From: Oligoflexus sp.
GTDB lineage: Bacteria; Bdellovibrionota_B; Oligoflexia; Oligoflexales; Oligoflexaceae
Length of the DNA stretch: 64,000 bases
Assembly (NCBI GenBank): GCA_014378195.1
Contig: JACMOC010000083.1
Location: 194,149 to 258,148 of the forward strand
Reading direction: 5' to 3'
The translations under genes and the position numbers were made by a program. Shown one piece after another: positions 19,178-27,987 of the stretch; position 1 is the first letter of the stretch; every line of letters begins with the position of its first letter. Below the pieces are notes generated by a model, which made no database searches, was not told the origin of the DNA, and saw only the letters and a program-made list of their open reading frames with translations.

Positions 19178-19504
19178 ATGGAAGGTTCCACAGGATTGAC
19201 CCTGAAGCTCAGTCTTGACGATCAAAGTCTCGGTGTCCTTGAAGACCTAGCCGCGAACCAACGATGTTCGATCGATGAATTGATCATGGGTTTGGTGCGT
19301 AGAGCTATACGCAATGAACAAAAAAACCGGAAAATCAAAACCCCCGGTTATGACGATGCCCCTATGGACGCTTTCCTTCCTGAGGGGACGGATCCTTTTT
19401 CTCCAGCTAATTCAAGTGGATCAGGGCTCGCAAGTAGTTTTGCCGAGGTACAGACCCGCATGCGATTTGCCGGCACGCCGAGTCTATTGCGGGAAGCTGA
19501 TTAA
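19178..19504 (+). CDS. Small protein with ribbon-helix-helix-like N-terminus
   Basis: 108 residues. The N-terminal part (LTLKLSLDDQSLGVLEDLA...SIDELIMGLVRRAI) has the strand-helix-helix pattern of small RHH DNA-binding proteins; the remainder is polar and probably disordered. CGGAGGACAGAACC precedes the ATG. There is no toxin-like partner next to it. Its stop overlaps the last 4 bases of the convergent protease gene. The DNA-binding assignment is tentative. Confidence 0.6.
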   Translation: MEGSTGLTLKLSLDDQSLGVLEDLAANQRCSIDELIMGLVRRAIRNEQKNRKIKTPGYDDAPMDAFLPEGTDPFSPANSSGSGLASSFAEVQTRMRFAGTPSLLREAD

Positions 19505-21825
19505 CGGCCGTTCGTATCGTAAAATGAGCAGCGACCCGAAGGGATGGGGCATATAAACGATTCGAGTGGATTATTTCGAGCGATAACCCTGAGGCCGCTG
19601 AGTGCGCTTAGGGGCGAGAGATCGCTGATTAGATTGCCGTCGACATCGAGCATTCGGAGTGATCGCAACGTCGCAAGCGGTAATAAATCATCAACATAAT
19701 TCAATGCAAGATTGAGGTTGGTCAAATTTTTAAGATTTGCGAGTGGTTTGATGTCGCGTAAATTGTTGTGAGACAAATCGAGAGAAGTCAGCTGTGAAAG
19801 AGGACCAAGCGGACTCAGATCTTCGAGCGGCGGAGCAGACTCCGAGCCGGAGAGGTCAAGTTTTGTTAAAGTGGAAAGCTTCACTTGCGCCTCATGACAG
19901 CCGTCTGATTGAAGCGGCTCAACACCGGCGATTTGGATAAGGCGCAGAACTGTTGCGCTTCCGGACCAATGGGTAAGATCATCGGTCGAAAGTGTAAATG
20001 CAAAGCGACAGTAAGCTTCAAAGTCCGGAAATCGGGCCGGACTATAAACACAATCGGCCGATTTTGGGCATGTTTCCACATCCTGCACATTGCTCAGCGC
20101 CTTGACATTTTTCAAAGAAGGCAGCGCGAGTAAGGGCGAAAAATCGCTGATCTGATTCATCGACACATCGAGGTAAATAAGCGAAGTGAGTTTGGCCAGG
20201 GGCGCAACCGAATGAATGGCGTTCCGGCTCAAATCGAGTCTTTCTAAGTGGGTGGCCTGGGCCAAAGCCTCCAGGTTGTCGACAGAACTGTTGCGAATCG
20301 AGAGCTTTTTGAGATGGGGGAGTTTTGCCCAGGGAATGGCCCTTATATCGAGACCGTGAATATTATCCGACAGTTCCAGCTCCTCGAGCGCGCCGAGGTG
20401 ATCCCAAGCAATCGTCTGAAGGTGCAGATTGTTGCTGTTGTTGGAAAGGTCGAGGTGTTTAAGATTCACGAGTTTATCGATAAAACCAAGCTTAAGATCG
20501 ACCTTTTGATTCAATTCATAATCATAATTATTTTTCAGTATCAATTCTTCAAGATGGCTTAGTTTACCGAGGGGTCTTGTGTCCACGATTTTATTGCTGT
20601 CGAGCGTGAGGGATTTGAGGCCCACAAGTTCGCCTATGGGCGTGACATCGACGAGTTGATTATTCTTTTGGCTCGTCAGGACGGAATCAAACGAAAGCCC
20701 GAGATGATGAAAGCTAGTCCAGCGGCGCATGGCGTCGGCCGCCAACTTTGGTTGTGTGACTAGGTCTTCCACGCTTGCGCCAAAGCGATTTGCGGGATCC
20801 TTGAAGTCAGATACCAAAGTTTCCACCGTATTCCAAATATCATCGTTATAGTTGTTAAACGCAATGAGCTGCTCGAGATTCGGCAGAGGGGTCAGGCTTG
20901 AGTGGTCAGCGAGTTCGGTGACGTCGCGGGCCGGAGGATTGGAGACTGGGTCGAAGTGCAGAGAAGTTCCTGAGGATTCTTCGATCCAATCGACATAAGC
21001 ACCGGGGAAATTATAGATGGCTTCGCCGCTCTCACACACGCCTTTTTCCCAGAGGTTCGGCGTGTTGAGTAGAGGGCTTTTGCCGTTCAGAACGCCGGCA
21101 AGGTACCAGCGATTTTTAACGTGGATAAAGGCGGGGCCTCCGGAATCACCGTTGCAGGTTCCGCGACCGGGGTTGGGGCCGATTACAAGGAGGTTGACGA
21201 AATGAGATTCGTTGAAAAAGTGCTCGAGCTTGGTCGTGACTTCGTAAAGCTTACCAATACAGCTTGGGTCCGTACAGAGGCTTGCAGTGCGGCCAAATCC
21301 CGCGAGCAACAGAGTGTCTGGCAGACCTTCGATACTTTCAAGCTGGGTAGGTGACCGAAGAATTTCGATCGGTTTCCAGGGGTGCGGCGCATCTTCTTTA
21401 AGACGAACCCAGGCGATGTCAAAATTAGGAAAAAAACGCGATCCATATTTTTTGAAGGTTTCCGTTTTTTCAATTTCAACGATACGGGCGAGAGGATCGG
21501 AGTCTAATGTTCCGAAGAGGACACCCATCGTCAATTTCGGTTTGCCGGACTCCACGCAGTGCGCTGCCGTAAGGACCAGGCGAGGCGCTATGAGCACTCC
21601 GGAACACAGAGTTGTCCATGGGCTCGAGTTGCGGTCCCGGATAACCAAGGCAACAGTCGCCTGAGACGTCGGTCCCTGCTCGTGCGGAACTGTACCGCCC
21701 ACTATTGAACTTTGCGACACAGCAAGGCTAGATTCGCGACGGCAGGCCGTGAACACAAGGCAAAGGAGTACGACTGTGTACCAAGGAAATCGAAAGTTGA
21801 AATAAGATTTGGAAACGCTCGTCAT
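19501..21825 (-). CDS. Lipoprotein with trypsin-like protease and leucine-rich repeats
   Basis: 774 residues. A signal peptide ends at lipobox Cys28 (LCLVFTAC). A complete S1 protease domain follows: IVGG at 41-44, His89 in LTAAHC, Asp136 in NFDIAWV and Ser228 in CNGDSGGP. From about residue 380 to 765 are many leucine-rich repeats of the internalin/SDS22 type, for example LKSLTLDSNKIVDTRPL and LTSLDLSHNNLRDIKPL. The catalytic triad is intact. The IVGG only 13 residues after the lipid cysteine implies zymogen cleavage that would also release the protein from the membrane (inference). LRRs probably bind a partner. I know of no common family with this exact order. Confidence 0.9.
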   Translation of the reverse strand: MTSVSKSYFNFRFPWYTVVLLCLVFTACRRESSLAVSQSSIVGGTVPHEQGPTSQATVALVIRDRNSSPWTTLCSGVLIAPRLVLTAAHCVESGKPKLTMGVLFGTLDSDPLARIVEIEKTETFKKYGSRFFPNFDIAWVRLKEDAPHPWKPIEILRSPTQLESIEGLPDTLLLAGFGRTASLCTDPSCIGKLYEVTTKLEHFFNESHFVNLLVIGPNPGRGTCNGDSGGPAFIHVKNRWYLAGVLNGKSPLLNTPNLWEKGVCESGEAIYNFPGAYVDWIEESSGTSLHFDPVSNPPARDVTELADHSSLTPLPNLEQLIAFNNYNDDIWNTVETLVSDFKDPANRFGASVEDLVTQPKLAADAMRRWTSFHHLGLSFDSVLTSQKNNQLVDVTPIGELVGLKSLTLDSNKIVDTRPLGKLSHLEELILKNNYDYELNQKVDLKLGFIDKLVNLKHLDLSNNSNNLHLQTIAWDHLGALEELELSDNIHGLDIRAIPWAKLPHLKKLSIRNSSVDNLEALAQATHLERLDLSRNAIHSVAPLAKLTSLIYLDVSMNQISDFSPLLALPSLKNVKALSNVQDVETCPKSADCVYSPARFPDFEAYCRFAFTLSTDDLTHWSGSATVLRLIQIAGVEPLQSDGCHEAQVKLSTLTKLDLSGSESAPPLEDLSPLGPLSQLTSLDLSHNNLRDIKPLANLKNLTNLNLALNYVDDLLPLATLRSLRMLDVDGNLISDLSPLSALSGLRVIARNNPLESFICPIPSGRCSFYDTNGR

Positions 21826-22008
21826 CTAACTAAGCCCTTCTGGAGCTTCAATAATACAGGGACGAAGAATTCAGGAGCTGAACGCAGTTCCACACTCTCC
21901 TGGCTAATTAACATGACGAGCTCAGTCAATTATAAACTGCATTTTGTGTGTTGATAAATTTTGGACGGATCGAACTTAGCTAAGCCAGAATTTTGGTCCA
22001 TGTTTAGG

Positions 22009-22029
22009 AAGTGAGCGTACAGCTCACTT
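22009..22029 (-). repeat. hairpin just after the diguanylate cyclase stop
   Basis: An 8-bp perfect stem (AAGTGAGC / GCTCACTT) with a 5-base loop abuts the stop codon of the gene at 22030 on the minus strand. No T-run follows, so it may protect the 3' end or act as a weak terminator. Confidence 0.4.
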
Positions 22030-23013
22030 TCAAGAAGCCACGGTAAAACGGTTTCGGCCGGCTTTTTTCGATACATAAAGTGCGCGATCGGCATTTGCCA
22101 GGAGCGTGTCACGGTTGATCCCACTGACCGATGGCTCTGTCGAAGCGACTCCCAAGCTTAAAGTTACGTTGGGACTCACTTTGGAGCCGGTGTGCTCAAT
22201 TGCTAGCGCCAGCATTGAGGCTTGGATGTTGTTCAAGATTGTCAGGGCCTGCTGCGCATTCGTTTGTGGAAGGATCATCGCAAATTCCTCTCCACCGTAG
22301 CGCGCGACTAAATCGCCCGGACGTTTTAAACAGGACTTCAAGGCTTGTGCCACACGAGCTAGACAACTATCCCCACTCTGATGACCGTAAGTGTCGTTAT
22401 ATTGTTTAAAGAAATCTACATCGCCGATAATTAGAGTTATATGTCCTCCGTTTCGGAAGGTGCGTTTCCATTCCTGCTCAAAATTCTCGTCAAAACAACG
22501 ACGGTTTGGAATGCCTGTCAGGCTGTCAATCATCGATACGGTCGCGAGAATGCGGTTGAGATCAGAGAGTTGGTGACTCGCTTCCATCAATTCACGCTCC
22601 CGGCTTTTGCGGCGATCAACTTCGTGTTTGAGACGAAGGCAACTTCGAACACGTGCTCTCAGCTCATATTCAGCTAGAGGTTTGGAGACGAAGTCGGCGG
22701 CTCCGAAAGCAAAAGCCATCGGCATTTTTTCGGCTCGAGCCCCTTCTGAAAGGGTGAGGATAGGAAGGTCCTGGTAATAGATTTTCTGTCTCAATTCTTC
22801 GACAAACTTAGGGAAAGACTCGCCCTGAGTTATATCGACGATAGCCAGTTCCAAATCGTGGAGGGCGTGCATTGAGGTATCGGACAAACCAAGTTCGGTG
22901 CGGGCCGCCTCGAGACTTGAACAAAGGATAAGTTCGGAATATCCCCATGTCTTGAGCAACTTCTCAATAAGAACCCGGTCGGTGTCGATAGGTTCGACTA
23001 TCAGTATAGACAT
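22030..23013 (-). CDS. REC-GGDEF diguanylate cyclase response regulator
   Basis: 327 residues from the ATG at 23013, which has AGAGGG upstream; the open frame continues further but without coding character. A receiver domain (phospho-acceptor Asp60 in ELAIVDITQ, Lys111 in FVSKPL) is joined by a coiled linker to a GGDEF domain with GGEEF at 240-244 and the product-inhibition site RPGD at 231-234. It should make c-di-GMP when phosphorylated by a histidine kinase and be feedback-inhibited. No cognate kinase is adjacent; the hybrid kinase at 59.9 kb is one possible partner. Confidence 0.93.
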   Translation of the reverse strand: MSILIVEPIDTDRVLIEKLLKTWGYSELILCSSLEAARTELGLSDTSMHALHDLELAIVDITQGESFPKFVEELRQKIYYQDLPILTLSEGARAEKMPMAFAFGAADFVSKPLAEYELRARVRSCLRLKHEVDRRKSRERELMEASHQLSDLNRILATVSMIDSLTGIPNRRCFDENFEQEWKRTFRNGGHITLIIGDVDFFKQYNDTYGHQSGDSCLARVAQALKSCLKRPGDLVARYGGEEFAMILPQTNAQQALTILNNIQASMLALAIEHTGSKVSPNVTLSLGVASTEPSVSGINRDTLLANADRALYVSKKAGRNRFTVAS

Positions 23014-23257
23014 GAGCACCCTCTTTGCAAACGTGGCTCCTTTAGCATCGGAAGTCCAAAGCAGATCTTCACAGCATATAAGTAAGCTTGGGTAATCATA
23101 TAGGATTAATTCATGTCTATAAAGTCGCTTTACAAAGACCCTCACAGGTGACGCCATATTTCCGGAAGAACGCCTCCCACGAACTCTTACAAGTGGTAAG
23201 ACCTTAGACTGTGGCCTACAATAAACCCCTGTCGCACTGTATGTAAGTTGGACGGAC

Positions 23258-24253
23258 ATGAAAAAAGTACTGCTCGTGAGTTTTGATAATCTTGGTGATT
23301 TGGTTTTTGCATCCGCCGTTGCGCGTTCACTCGCGAGCGATCCCGATATTCACCTCGGTCTCCTGTGCAAGGACTACACAGCAAAACTCGGTTATTTACT
23401 TCCTGGAGTCAAACAGGTGTTCGCGGCGGACCCCTTCTGGGACCGATCGCCAAACCGAAAAAAAGGCAAAATTGCCAATTTTTTTCGCTGCCTTTCCAGT
23501 GTTCGTCAGCAGCATTTCGATGAGGCGATCATCCTATCCAAAACTTGGGAGACTGCCCTGGCGATTCGCCTAGCGGGTGTTCGGAATATCTATGCCTGGA
23601 AGGGCAAAAAAAATGGTGCCCTCGTAACAAAATCGTTTCCTTTTCCCAGTGATAAACGGCCAGTTGTTGCTGGGTTTATAGACAGTTTTGCGCCTATATT
23701 GCCAATAAAAGTCGATCCTCATACCGAACTCCTTAAGTCGAGTTTTCCGAGTTACGAACGGCCGCGCGTTTTGCACGGCAAAAAACTTGTCGTGCTGCAT
23801 GCCTTTGCAGGCCGTGTCGATCGCTGCGCTCCCCTCGTTCTCTGGGGCGAAATTGCGGTGGCCCTGACGGAGGCGGGCTACCATGTGCTGTGGACAGGTA
23901 TTCCTCTCGAAACACAGAGGATAAGGTATGCCTTTCCCGCTGTCTGGGATGCGAGTCACTTCGTCGACACTTGGGCTCAGGACCTTTTGCAACTAGCATG
24001 GATCTGGAGTGAGGCCGAGCTCTTCATCGGACATGATTCAGGGCCGCTGCACGTAGCCCATGCGCTTAATGTCCCGGTTTTAGGCCTGTATCTGCCTGGT
24101 GAACCGAAACGGACTTTTCCTCAGGCTCTCGCCCCATGGATCATGATTTCCAAAACTTCGCCGGCCGAACTCACAGCCAAAGAAGTCATCGACAAGAGTT
24201 TTCAATTGCTGAAAACCACGGCGGCAGGAGAGGTTGTTTATGAGCAAAGTTAA
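23258..24253 (+). CDS. Glycosyltransferase family 9 (heptosyltransferase-like)
   Basis: 331 residues. The start VLLVSFDNLGDLVFASAVARSL and the C-terminal ELFIGHDSGPLHVAHALNVPVLGLY are the hallmarks of ADP-heptose:LPS heptosyltransferases. It is therefore likely to build the lipopolysaccharide inner core on the cytoplasmic face. GGACGG precedes the ATG. The next gene starts 14 bases before this stop, so translation is probably coupled. Donor and acceptor sugars cannot be read from sequence. Confidence 0.88.
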   Translation: MKKVLLVSFDNLGDLVFASAVARSLASDPDIHLGLLCKDYTAKLGYLLPGVKQVFAADPFWDRSPNRKKGKIANFFRCLSSVRQQHFDEAIILSKTWETALAIRLAGVRNIYAWKGKKNGALVTKSFPFPSDKRPVVAGFIDSFAPILPIKVDPHTELLKSSFPSYERPRVLHGKKLVVLHAFAGRVDRCAPLVLWGEIAVALTEAGYHVLWTGIPLETQRIRYAFPAVWDASHFVDTWAQDLLQLAWIWSEAELFIGHDSGPLHVAHALNVPVLGLYLPGEPKRTFPQALAPWIMISKTSPAELTAKEVIDKSFQLLKTTAAGEVVYEQS

Positions 24254-25094
24254 GATCGCGCGGGTTCGCATCAAAGCCAAAGCTTTGAAAAAGCCGAAAC
24301 GCGCTTATGCCGATGTGCTGCGAAGTTTAAGTAAAGTTCTTAAAATTAATCGTGACGTGACGAGTCCACTCTGGTTTTCGGGCGAACCAGAACGGGAACA
24401 TTGGGGCGACTGGCCCATTCGTGTGACGATTTGGAATATATTCAAAGGCTCAGGCGGCGATCATTTTTATAACGACCTTCGCCTCCTCTGTTTTCAAAGT
24501 GATTTGATCCTTTTGCAGGAGGCGCTCCTGTCGCATCGATCTATGGAAGAATTATCATTGGACGGGTTTCAAGGCGTCCATGGCGCCTCCTATGAGCGAG
24601 CTGACAAGCTCCGAGACGGGGTTATGAGCCTAGCCCGCATGAGGCCTCACGTAACTCCCAAACGTATTCTTTGCAAATATCCCGAGCCTGTTCTGAAAAC
24701 GCCGAAAGCGGCCCTGGTCACGCAGTATAGTGTCGGGCACGGAAAAACGCTGACAGTTGTCAATCTCCATGCAACGCTTATTCGGACGATTAAACGCGCG
24801 CAGGAGGAGCTCGAACATTTGATTGAACGACTGCCTATGGCCGAAGGACCGATGATATTTGCGGGGGATTTCAATACGTTTACGCCGCGTTATTTTCGGG
24901 CGGTTGCAGAGACTTTAGAGAGGACCCTGGGTCTGCGTTACGTAAAAATTCCAGATGATCCCCGGCGTCCGGTCGATCATCTGGATCAGATATTTGTGCG
25001 GGGAATGGATGTTCACAGTATCGAAATCGATACGCGGATTCATTCGTCCGATCATTTCCCCATTCGGGCTATCATCAAGATACTGCCCGACTGA
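24240..25094 (+). CDS. Endonuclease/exonuclease/phosphatase family protein
   Basis: 284 residues of the EEP metal-dependent fold. After a basic N-terminal tail (KVKIARVRIKAKALKKPKR) come TIWNIFKGSG, the catalytic glutamate in LILLQEALL, MIFAGDFNTFTPR and the C-terminal SSDHFPIRA with the catalytic His. Substrates of the fold range from nucleic acids to phosphoinositides and phosphorylated sugars or lipids. Translation starts inside the GT9 gene (ATG 24240, GGAGAGG upstream), so an envelope phosphatase role is possible, but this is inference. Confidence 0.8.
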   Translation: MSKVKIARVRIKAKALKKPKRAYADVLRSLSKVLKINRDVTSPLWFSGEPEREHWGDWPIRVTIWNIFKGSGGDHFYNDLRLLCFQSDLILLQEALLSHRSMEELSLDGFQGVHGASYERADKLRDGVMSLARMRPHVTPKRILCKYPEPVLKTPKAALVTQYSVGHGKTLTVVNLHATLIRTIKRAQEELEHLIERLPMAEGPMIFAGDFNTFTPRYFRAVAETLERTLGLRYVKIPDDPRRPVDHLDQIFVRGMDVHSIEIDTRIHSSDHFPIRAIIKILPD

Positions 25095-25106
25095 GGAGTG
25101 AGTCTA

Positions 25107-25700
25107 TTAAAGTAGGTTCTTCATTTTCTGTAGGATAGCGCTGGTTTCTTCCAGATGAGCTTTTGCGTAGATCATTTGCTCGATCGATTCATCCTGCGTG
25201 AGCTTGCCGCGCGCGAGCACCATACAAATGGTTTCTTCGATCGGGTCAGTACGCGTGAAGACTTCTTTATGCTGGGGCCAAAGGTTGGCGCGCGCGTTGT
25301 CTCCGCCCATGCACAGTGGAATGTAATGATCGATTTTGAATAAGGTGCGATCCATGTTTTCGATGTTGTAACCAAGCTTGCTATCATATTCTGCGATAAC
25401 AGATCGTTTGGTCACCGACGTCACGTTCCGTACGCAATAAGCGATTTTTTCTGGATAACGGATTTGGTCAGCGTGGCTACAGCGAACGCCCGGAGTCAGC
25501 GACGCGTCGGCATCGATAGGAAATTCTTTGGTCGCGACCACAGGAGCGTCAGATTCTACAGAAGTTAGGGATGAGGCTGTATCGGGGGTCGACACATCAG
25601 CGGAGTCAGGAGCGGAGGCAAATTCGGAGCTCGTTTTAATGTGAGATGGACCACAAGCAACAGCGAACAAAACAAGGCAAAGCGAAGCATAACGGATCAT
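25107..25700 (-). CDS. Lipoprotein with HNH-nuclease-like domain
   Basis: 197 residues. The lipobox LFAVAC gives lipidation at about Cys16. A Ser/Thr/Asp-rich spacer of some 50 residues leads to a domain with FKIDHYIPLCMGGDNARANLWPQ, split here as DHYIPLCMGGDNA and RANLWPQ, which is the DH...N...NLWPQ pattern of HNH-type nucleases. The normal third His of a full HNH motif is followed here by HKEVF. Cysteines at VRCSHAD and AYCVRNV could form a disulfide. A surface or periplasmic nuclease might degrade extracellular DNA; activity is not proven. The stop is 12 bases from the convergent EEP gene. Confidence 0.7.
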   Translation of the reverse strand: MIRYASLCLVLFAVACGPSHIKTSSEFASAPDSADVSTPDTASSLTSVESDAPVVATKEFPIDADASLTPGVRCSHADQIRYPEKIAYCVRNVTSVTKRSVIAEYDSKLGYNIENMDRTLFKIDHYIPLCMGGDNARANLWPQHKEVFTRTDPIEETICMVLARGKLTQDESIEQMIYAKAHLEETSAILQKMKNLL

Positions 25701-25778
25701 CGTTTTTTCCTAATAGAAAAGCATTTACGGTGCTTTGTAGAGACGCCGAACCACATTTTCGGCTTATATTAGAGACTC

Positions 25779-25937
25779 ATGATTTCGTATACAGGACTAC
25801 CTCAGAAATTGGATAAAGAATACAAAAATATTTATGCAGGATTTGTCTTCAAACGCCACGATAGCAAGGGTTTCAGCTTACATATTTGTGGAGCGCTCCT
25901 AGGGTTAAATCATAAGCAATTGAAATGTCTATTTTAA
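25779..25937 (+). CDS. candidate 52-residue peptide
   Basis: ATG 25779 opens a 52-codon frame (MISYTGLPQKLDKEY...) ending at TAA 25935-25937. An AGAG lies 4 bases before the ATG. The frame is more AT-rich than the neighbouring genes, and no homologue or domain is recognised. It may be a real small gene or chance. Confidence 0.22.
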   Translation: MISYTGLPQKLDKEYKNIYAGFVFKRHDSKGFSLHICGALLGLNHKQLKCLF

Positions 25938-25982
25938 TTGGGTATGTTCAAAAAGTATTCATAGAATGCATATGTGGCTTTT

Positions 25983-26006
25983 GTAGCCTTTCGATGCGAA
26001 GGCTAC
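25983..26006 (+). repeat. hairpin in the terC leader
   Basis: GTAGCCTT / AAGGCTAC is a perfect 8-bp stem with an 8-base loop, extended by one G-T pair, about 57 bases before the terC start codon. No T-run follows, so a leader-RNA structure or operator is more likely than a terminator. Confidence 0.35.
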
Positions 26007-26063
26007 TTGACGGCCTAACTCTTAAAACAAGCCCGATACCAAGCCCCTCAAAGGAGCCCCCCC

Positions 26064-26807
26064 GTGGATATGCTTAATTCCCCTGAGACCTATCTCAGCC
26101 TTTTGACTTTGAGCGCAATGGAGATAGTACTCGGTATCGATAACATCATATTCATATCGATACTCTGCGCCCGTCTCCCCGAGGCTGATCAGGAAAAAGG
26201 TCGTCGGTGGGGATTGGTGGGGGCTTTTGTCACGCGCCTGCTCCTTCTCGCGACTATTTCCTGGATGGTTGGACTCGTCGAGCCCCTATTCGCGATCGGC
26301 AATTTCCAGGTCAGTGGCAAGGCCATCATCCTTTTCTTCGGCGGGCTCTTCCTCATGTATAAAGCCACTAAGGAAATACATGAAAAACTGGAAGGACATG
26401 GTGAAACGGTGGATGGCATTGACGTTAAAAGCCGGGCTGAAAGGTCGAGCCTTAAGGCAGTTCTGGTCCAGATAGCGATTCTTGACATAGTCTTTTCTTT
26501 GGATTCCGTCATCACAGCCGTGGGGATGAGTCAGCATATCTCTATCATGGTTGCGGCCAATATTATCGCTTTGGCCGTCATGATTTTTACCGCAAAAGCC
26601 GTCGGCAATTTTGTTGAGAGGCATCCAACCGTTAAAATGCTGGCACTCAGTTTCCTATTTATGATCGGTATGGTTTTGGTAGCCGATGCGGCTGGTTTTC
26701 ATGTACCAAAGGGCTACATATATTTTGCTATGGGATTTAGCGTGGCGGTTGAGATGCTCAATCTGTGGACCCGTAGAAAAAAGCCGAAAGCTCCATACAA
26801 GCCGTGA
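26064..26807 (+). CDS. TerC family integral membrane protein
   Basis: 247 residues with about seven transmembrane helices. It has the signature LGIDNIIFISIL near the start, FFGGLFLMYKATKEIH in the middle and a second acidic motif VFSLDSVITAVGM. Members (TerC, Alx, YgjT/YkoY) are linked to manganese export or to tellurite and alkaline stress; the substrate here is not certain. The GTG start has AAAGGAG 7-8 bases upstream. It is first gene of an apparent operon with the HAD phosphatase (15-base gap) and a small secreted protein. Confidence 0.92.
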   Translation: MDMLNSPETYLSLLTLSAMEIVLGIDNIIFISILCARLPEADQEKGRRWGLVGAFVTRLLLLATISWMVGLVEPLFAIGNFQVSGKAIILFFGGLFLMYKATKEIHEKLEGHGETVDGIDVKSRAERSSLKAVLVQIAILDIVFSLDSVITAVGMSQHISIMVAANIIALAVMIFTAKAVGNFVERHPTVKMLALSFLFMIGMVLVADAAGFHVPKGYIYFAMGFSVAVEMLNLWTRRKKPKAPYKP

Positions 26808-26822
26808 GAGGAATGAAAACTG

Positions 26823-27485
26823 ATGGAACCCGAGATCCAATTCGAAAACCAAACGATCAAAGCGGTGATTTTTGATTTTGGCGGCGTGATACTGGATCTT
26901 GATTATCCCGCAACGGATCAGAGATTGAGGCGCCTCCTCGGCGAGCAAGGGCAGATTCATTATACGAAAACGTATCAGTCTAAGATATTCGATGCGTTCG
27001 AAACGGGATCAGTCGATGAGAATACGTTCTATGAAGCTATCGAAAATGCTGCGGATAAAAAAGTGAGTCGTCAAGAGATTGATGACGCCTGGTGCGCAAT
27101 GCTCCTTGATGTGCCGCCGGCACGCTTTCACTTTTTAAAAGACGTCGCGAGCCAATGCCGAATCTTTCTTTATAGCAATACGAATTCGATTCATAAAAGA
27201 GAGTTTGATAAGACCCTTGAGCGTCATTTGGGACCTGGAGGCTTTGATAAACTTTTTGAAAAGACTTATTATTCGCATCTCTTTGGTAAACGGAAACCTC
27301 ACCCTGAGGCTTATCAGGCCGTCCTTACCGATGCGGGCTTAGATCCTCAAACAACACTCTTTATCGATGACAACGTTGCTAACGTCGCTGGTGCGAAGGC
27401 CGCGGGGCTTGTGGTCCATCATTTGACTGGGGATCTCCTGAAAGATCACAAATTGTCGAGACTTATTCGAGGGGACTCTTTATGA
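26823..27485 (+). CDS. HAD-IA family hydrolase (YihX-like)
   Basis: 220 residues. HAD motifs are in order: FDFGGVILDLD (nucleophile Asp), LYSNTNS (motif II), GKRKPHPEAYQ (motif III Lys) and LFIDDNVANVAGAKAAG (motif IV acidic pair). A glycine replaces the usual second aspartate of DxD, as in YihX-type sugar phosphatases, so a sugar-phosphate substrate is plausible. GAGAGG precedes the ATG. The stop codon overlaps the start of the next gene (ATGA). Confidence 0.85.
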   Translation: MEPEIQFENQTIKAVIFDFGGVILDLDYPATDQRLRRLLGEQGQIHYTKTYQSKIFDAFETGSVDENTFYEAIENAADKKVSRQEIDDAWCAMLLDVPPARFHFLKDVASQCRIFLYSNTNSIHKREFDKTLERHLGPGGFDKLFEKTYYSHLFGKRKPHPEAYQAVLTDAGLDPQTTLFIDDNVANVAGAKAAGLVVHHLTGDLLKDHKLSRLIRGDSL

Positions 27486-27769
27486 AATCCTGTCTGTGTT
27501 ACGTCGTACTACTCGCTTCCCTGACAACGGCACCTGCTTTCGCAGGTGAGCTGCCGGCCGTTAAAAAAGATGCGGATCCTACTGTCGTGACGAAGCCTGG
27601 TAAAGACGATTGCGGAAGTGCTCCTAAGCTCAACCCAGCCCTTGATCCTCAAAATCAGGATAATAAGGTGCATGAAGATCAGGCTCTCGAAAAACTCGGT
27701 TTGCTCACAGCGAACAAAACAAAACCTGTGGCACTTCCTCTCAAGGAAAAGATGGAAACCTGCAAATAA
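27482..27769 (+). CDS. Small secreted protein, unknown function
   Basis: 95 residues with a cleavable signal peptide (MKSCLCYVVLLASL...APAFAG). The mature part is short, hydrophilic and rich in Lys, Asp and Pro, with two cysteines (DDCGSA and the C-terminal METCK) that could bridge. Its ATGA overlap with the HAD gene indicates translational coupling, making it the third gene of the terC operon. No family is recognised. Confidence 0.6.
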   Translation: MKSCLCYVVLLASLTTAPAFAGELPAVKKDADPTVVTKPGKDDCGSAPKLNPALDPQNQDNKVHEDQALEKLGLLTANKTKPVALPLKEKMETCK

Positions 27770-27867
27770 AGGGCTTTCCGCCGATGTTATGCCCCCTTCC
27801 TAGCAGTTTTAAATATGCCAAAATATTTCATCCCTAATGGTCAATTGTTCACCTTAAACATTTAAGT

Positions 27868-27881
27868 TGGTCAGCTGGCCA
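27868..27881. promoter_or_regulatory. imperfect palindrome upstream of the TonB receptor gene
   Basis: TGGTCAGCTGGCCA is a 14-base dyad with a single mismatched pair, 107 bases before the receptor ATG. A related TGGTCA half-site lies 30 bases upstream. It could be an operator for nutrient-responsive control of the receptor; no Fur-type box was recognised. Confidence 0.25.
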
Positions 27882-27987
27882 TTTATCTTGTCCCAACGAT
27901 TGCGCTACTTTTACAGGCATGTTACCGATTCATTAATCAATCGTGATTCTCATCGATTTTTTAAGTTTCAGGTTGGAAGGTGGCTAC

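Larger units (their letters stand above)
25701..26063. other. 363-base intergenic region ahead of the terC operon
   Basis: Holds the promoter regions of two divergent genes, a possible 52-codon reading frame (25779-25937) and a perfect 8-bp hairpin (25983-26006). The yybP-ykoY manganese riboswitch that often precedes terC-type genes could not be recognised here. Confidence 0.5.

Noticed and set aside
22030..23259. long version of the diguanylate cyclase gene starting at 23259
   Set aside because: The first 82 codons have no family similarity and no ribosome binding site; the internal ATG at 23013 has both.
25701..26063. yybP-ykoY manganese riboswitch before terC
   Set aside because: The conserved riboswitch core was not found; only a short hairpin is present.
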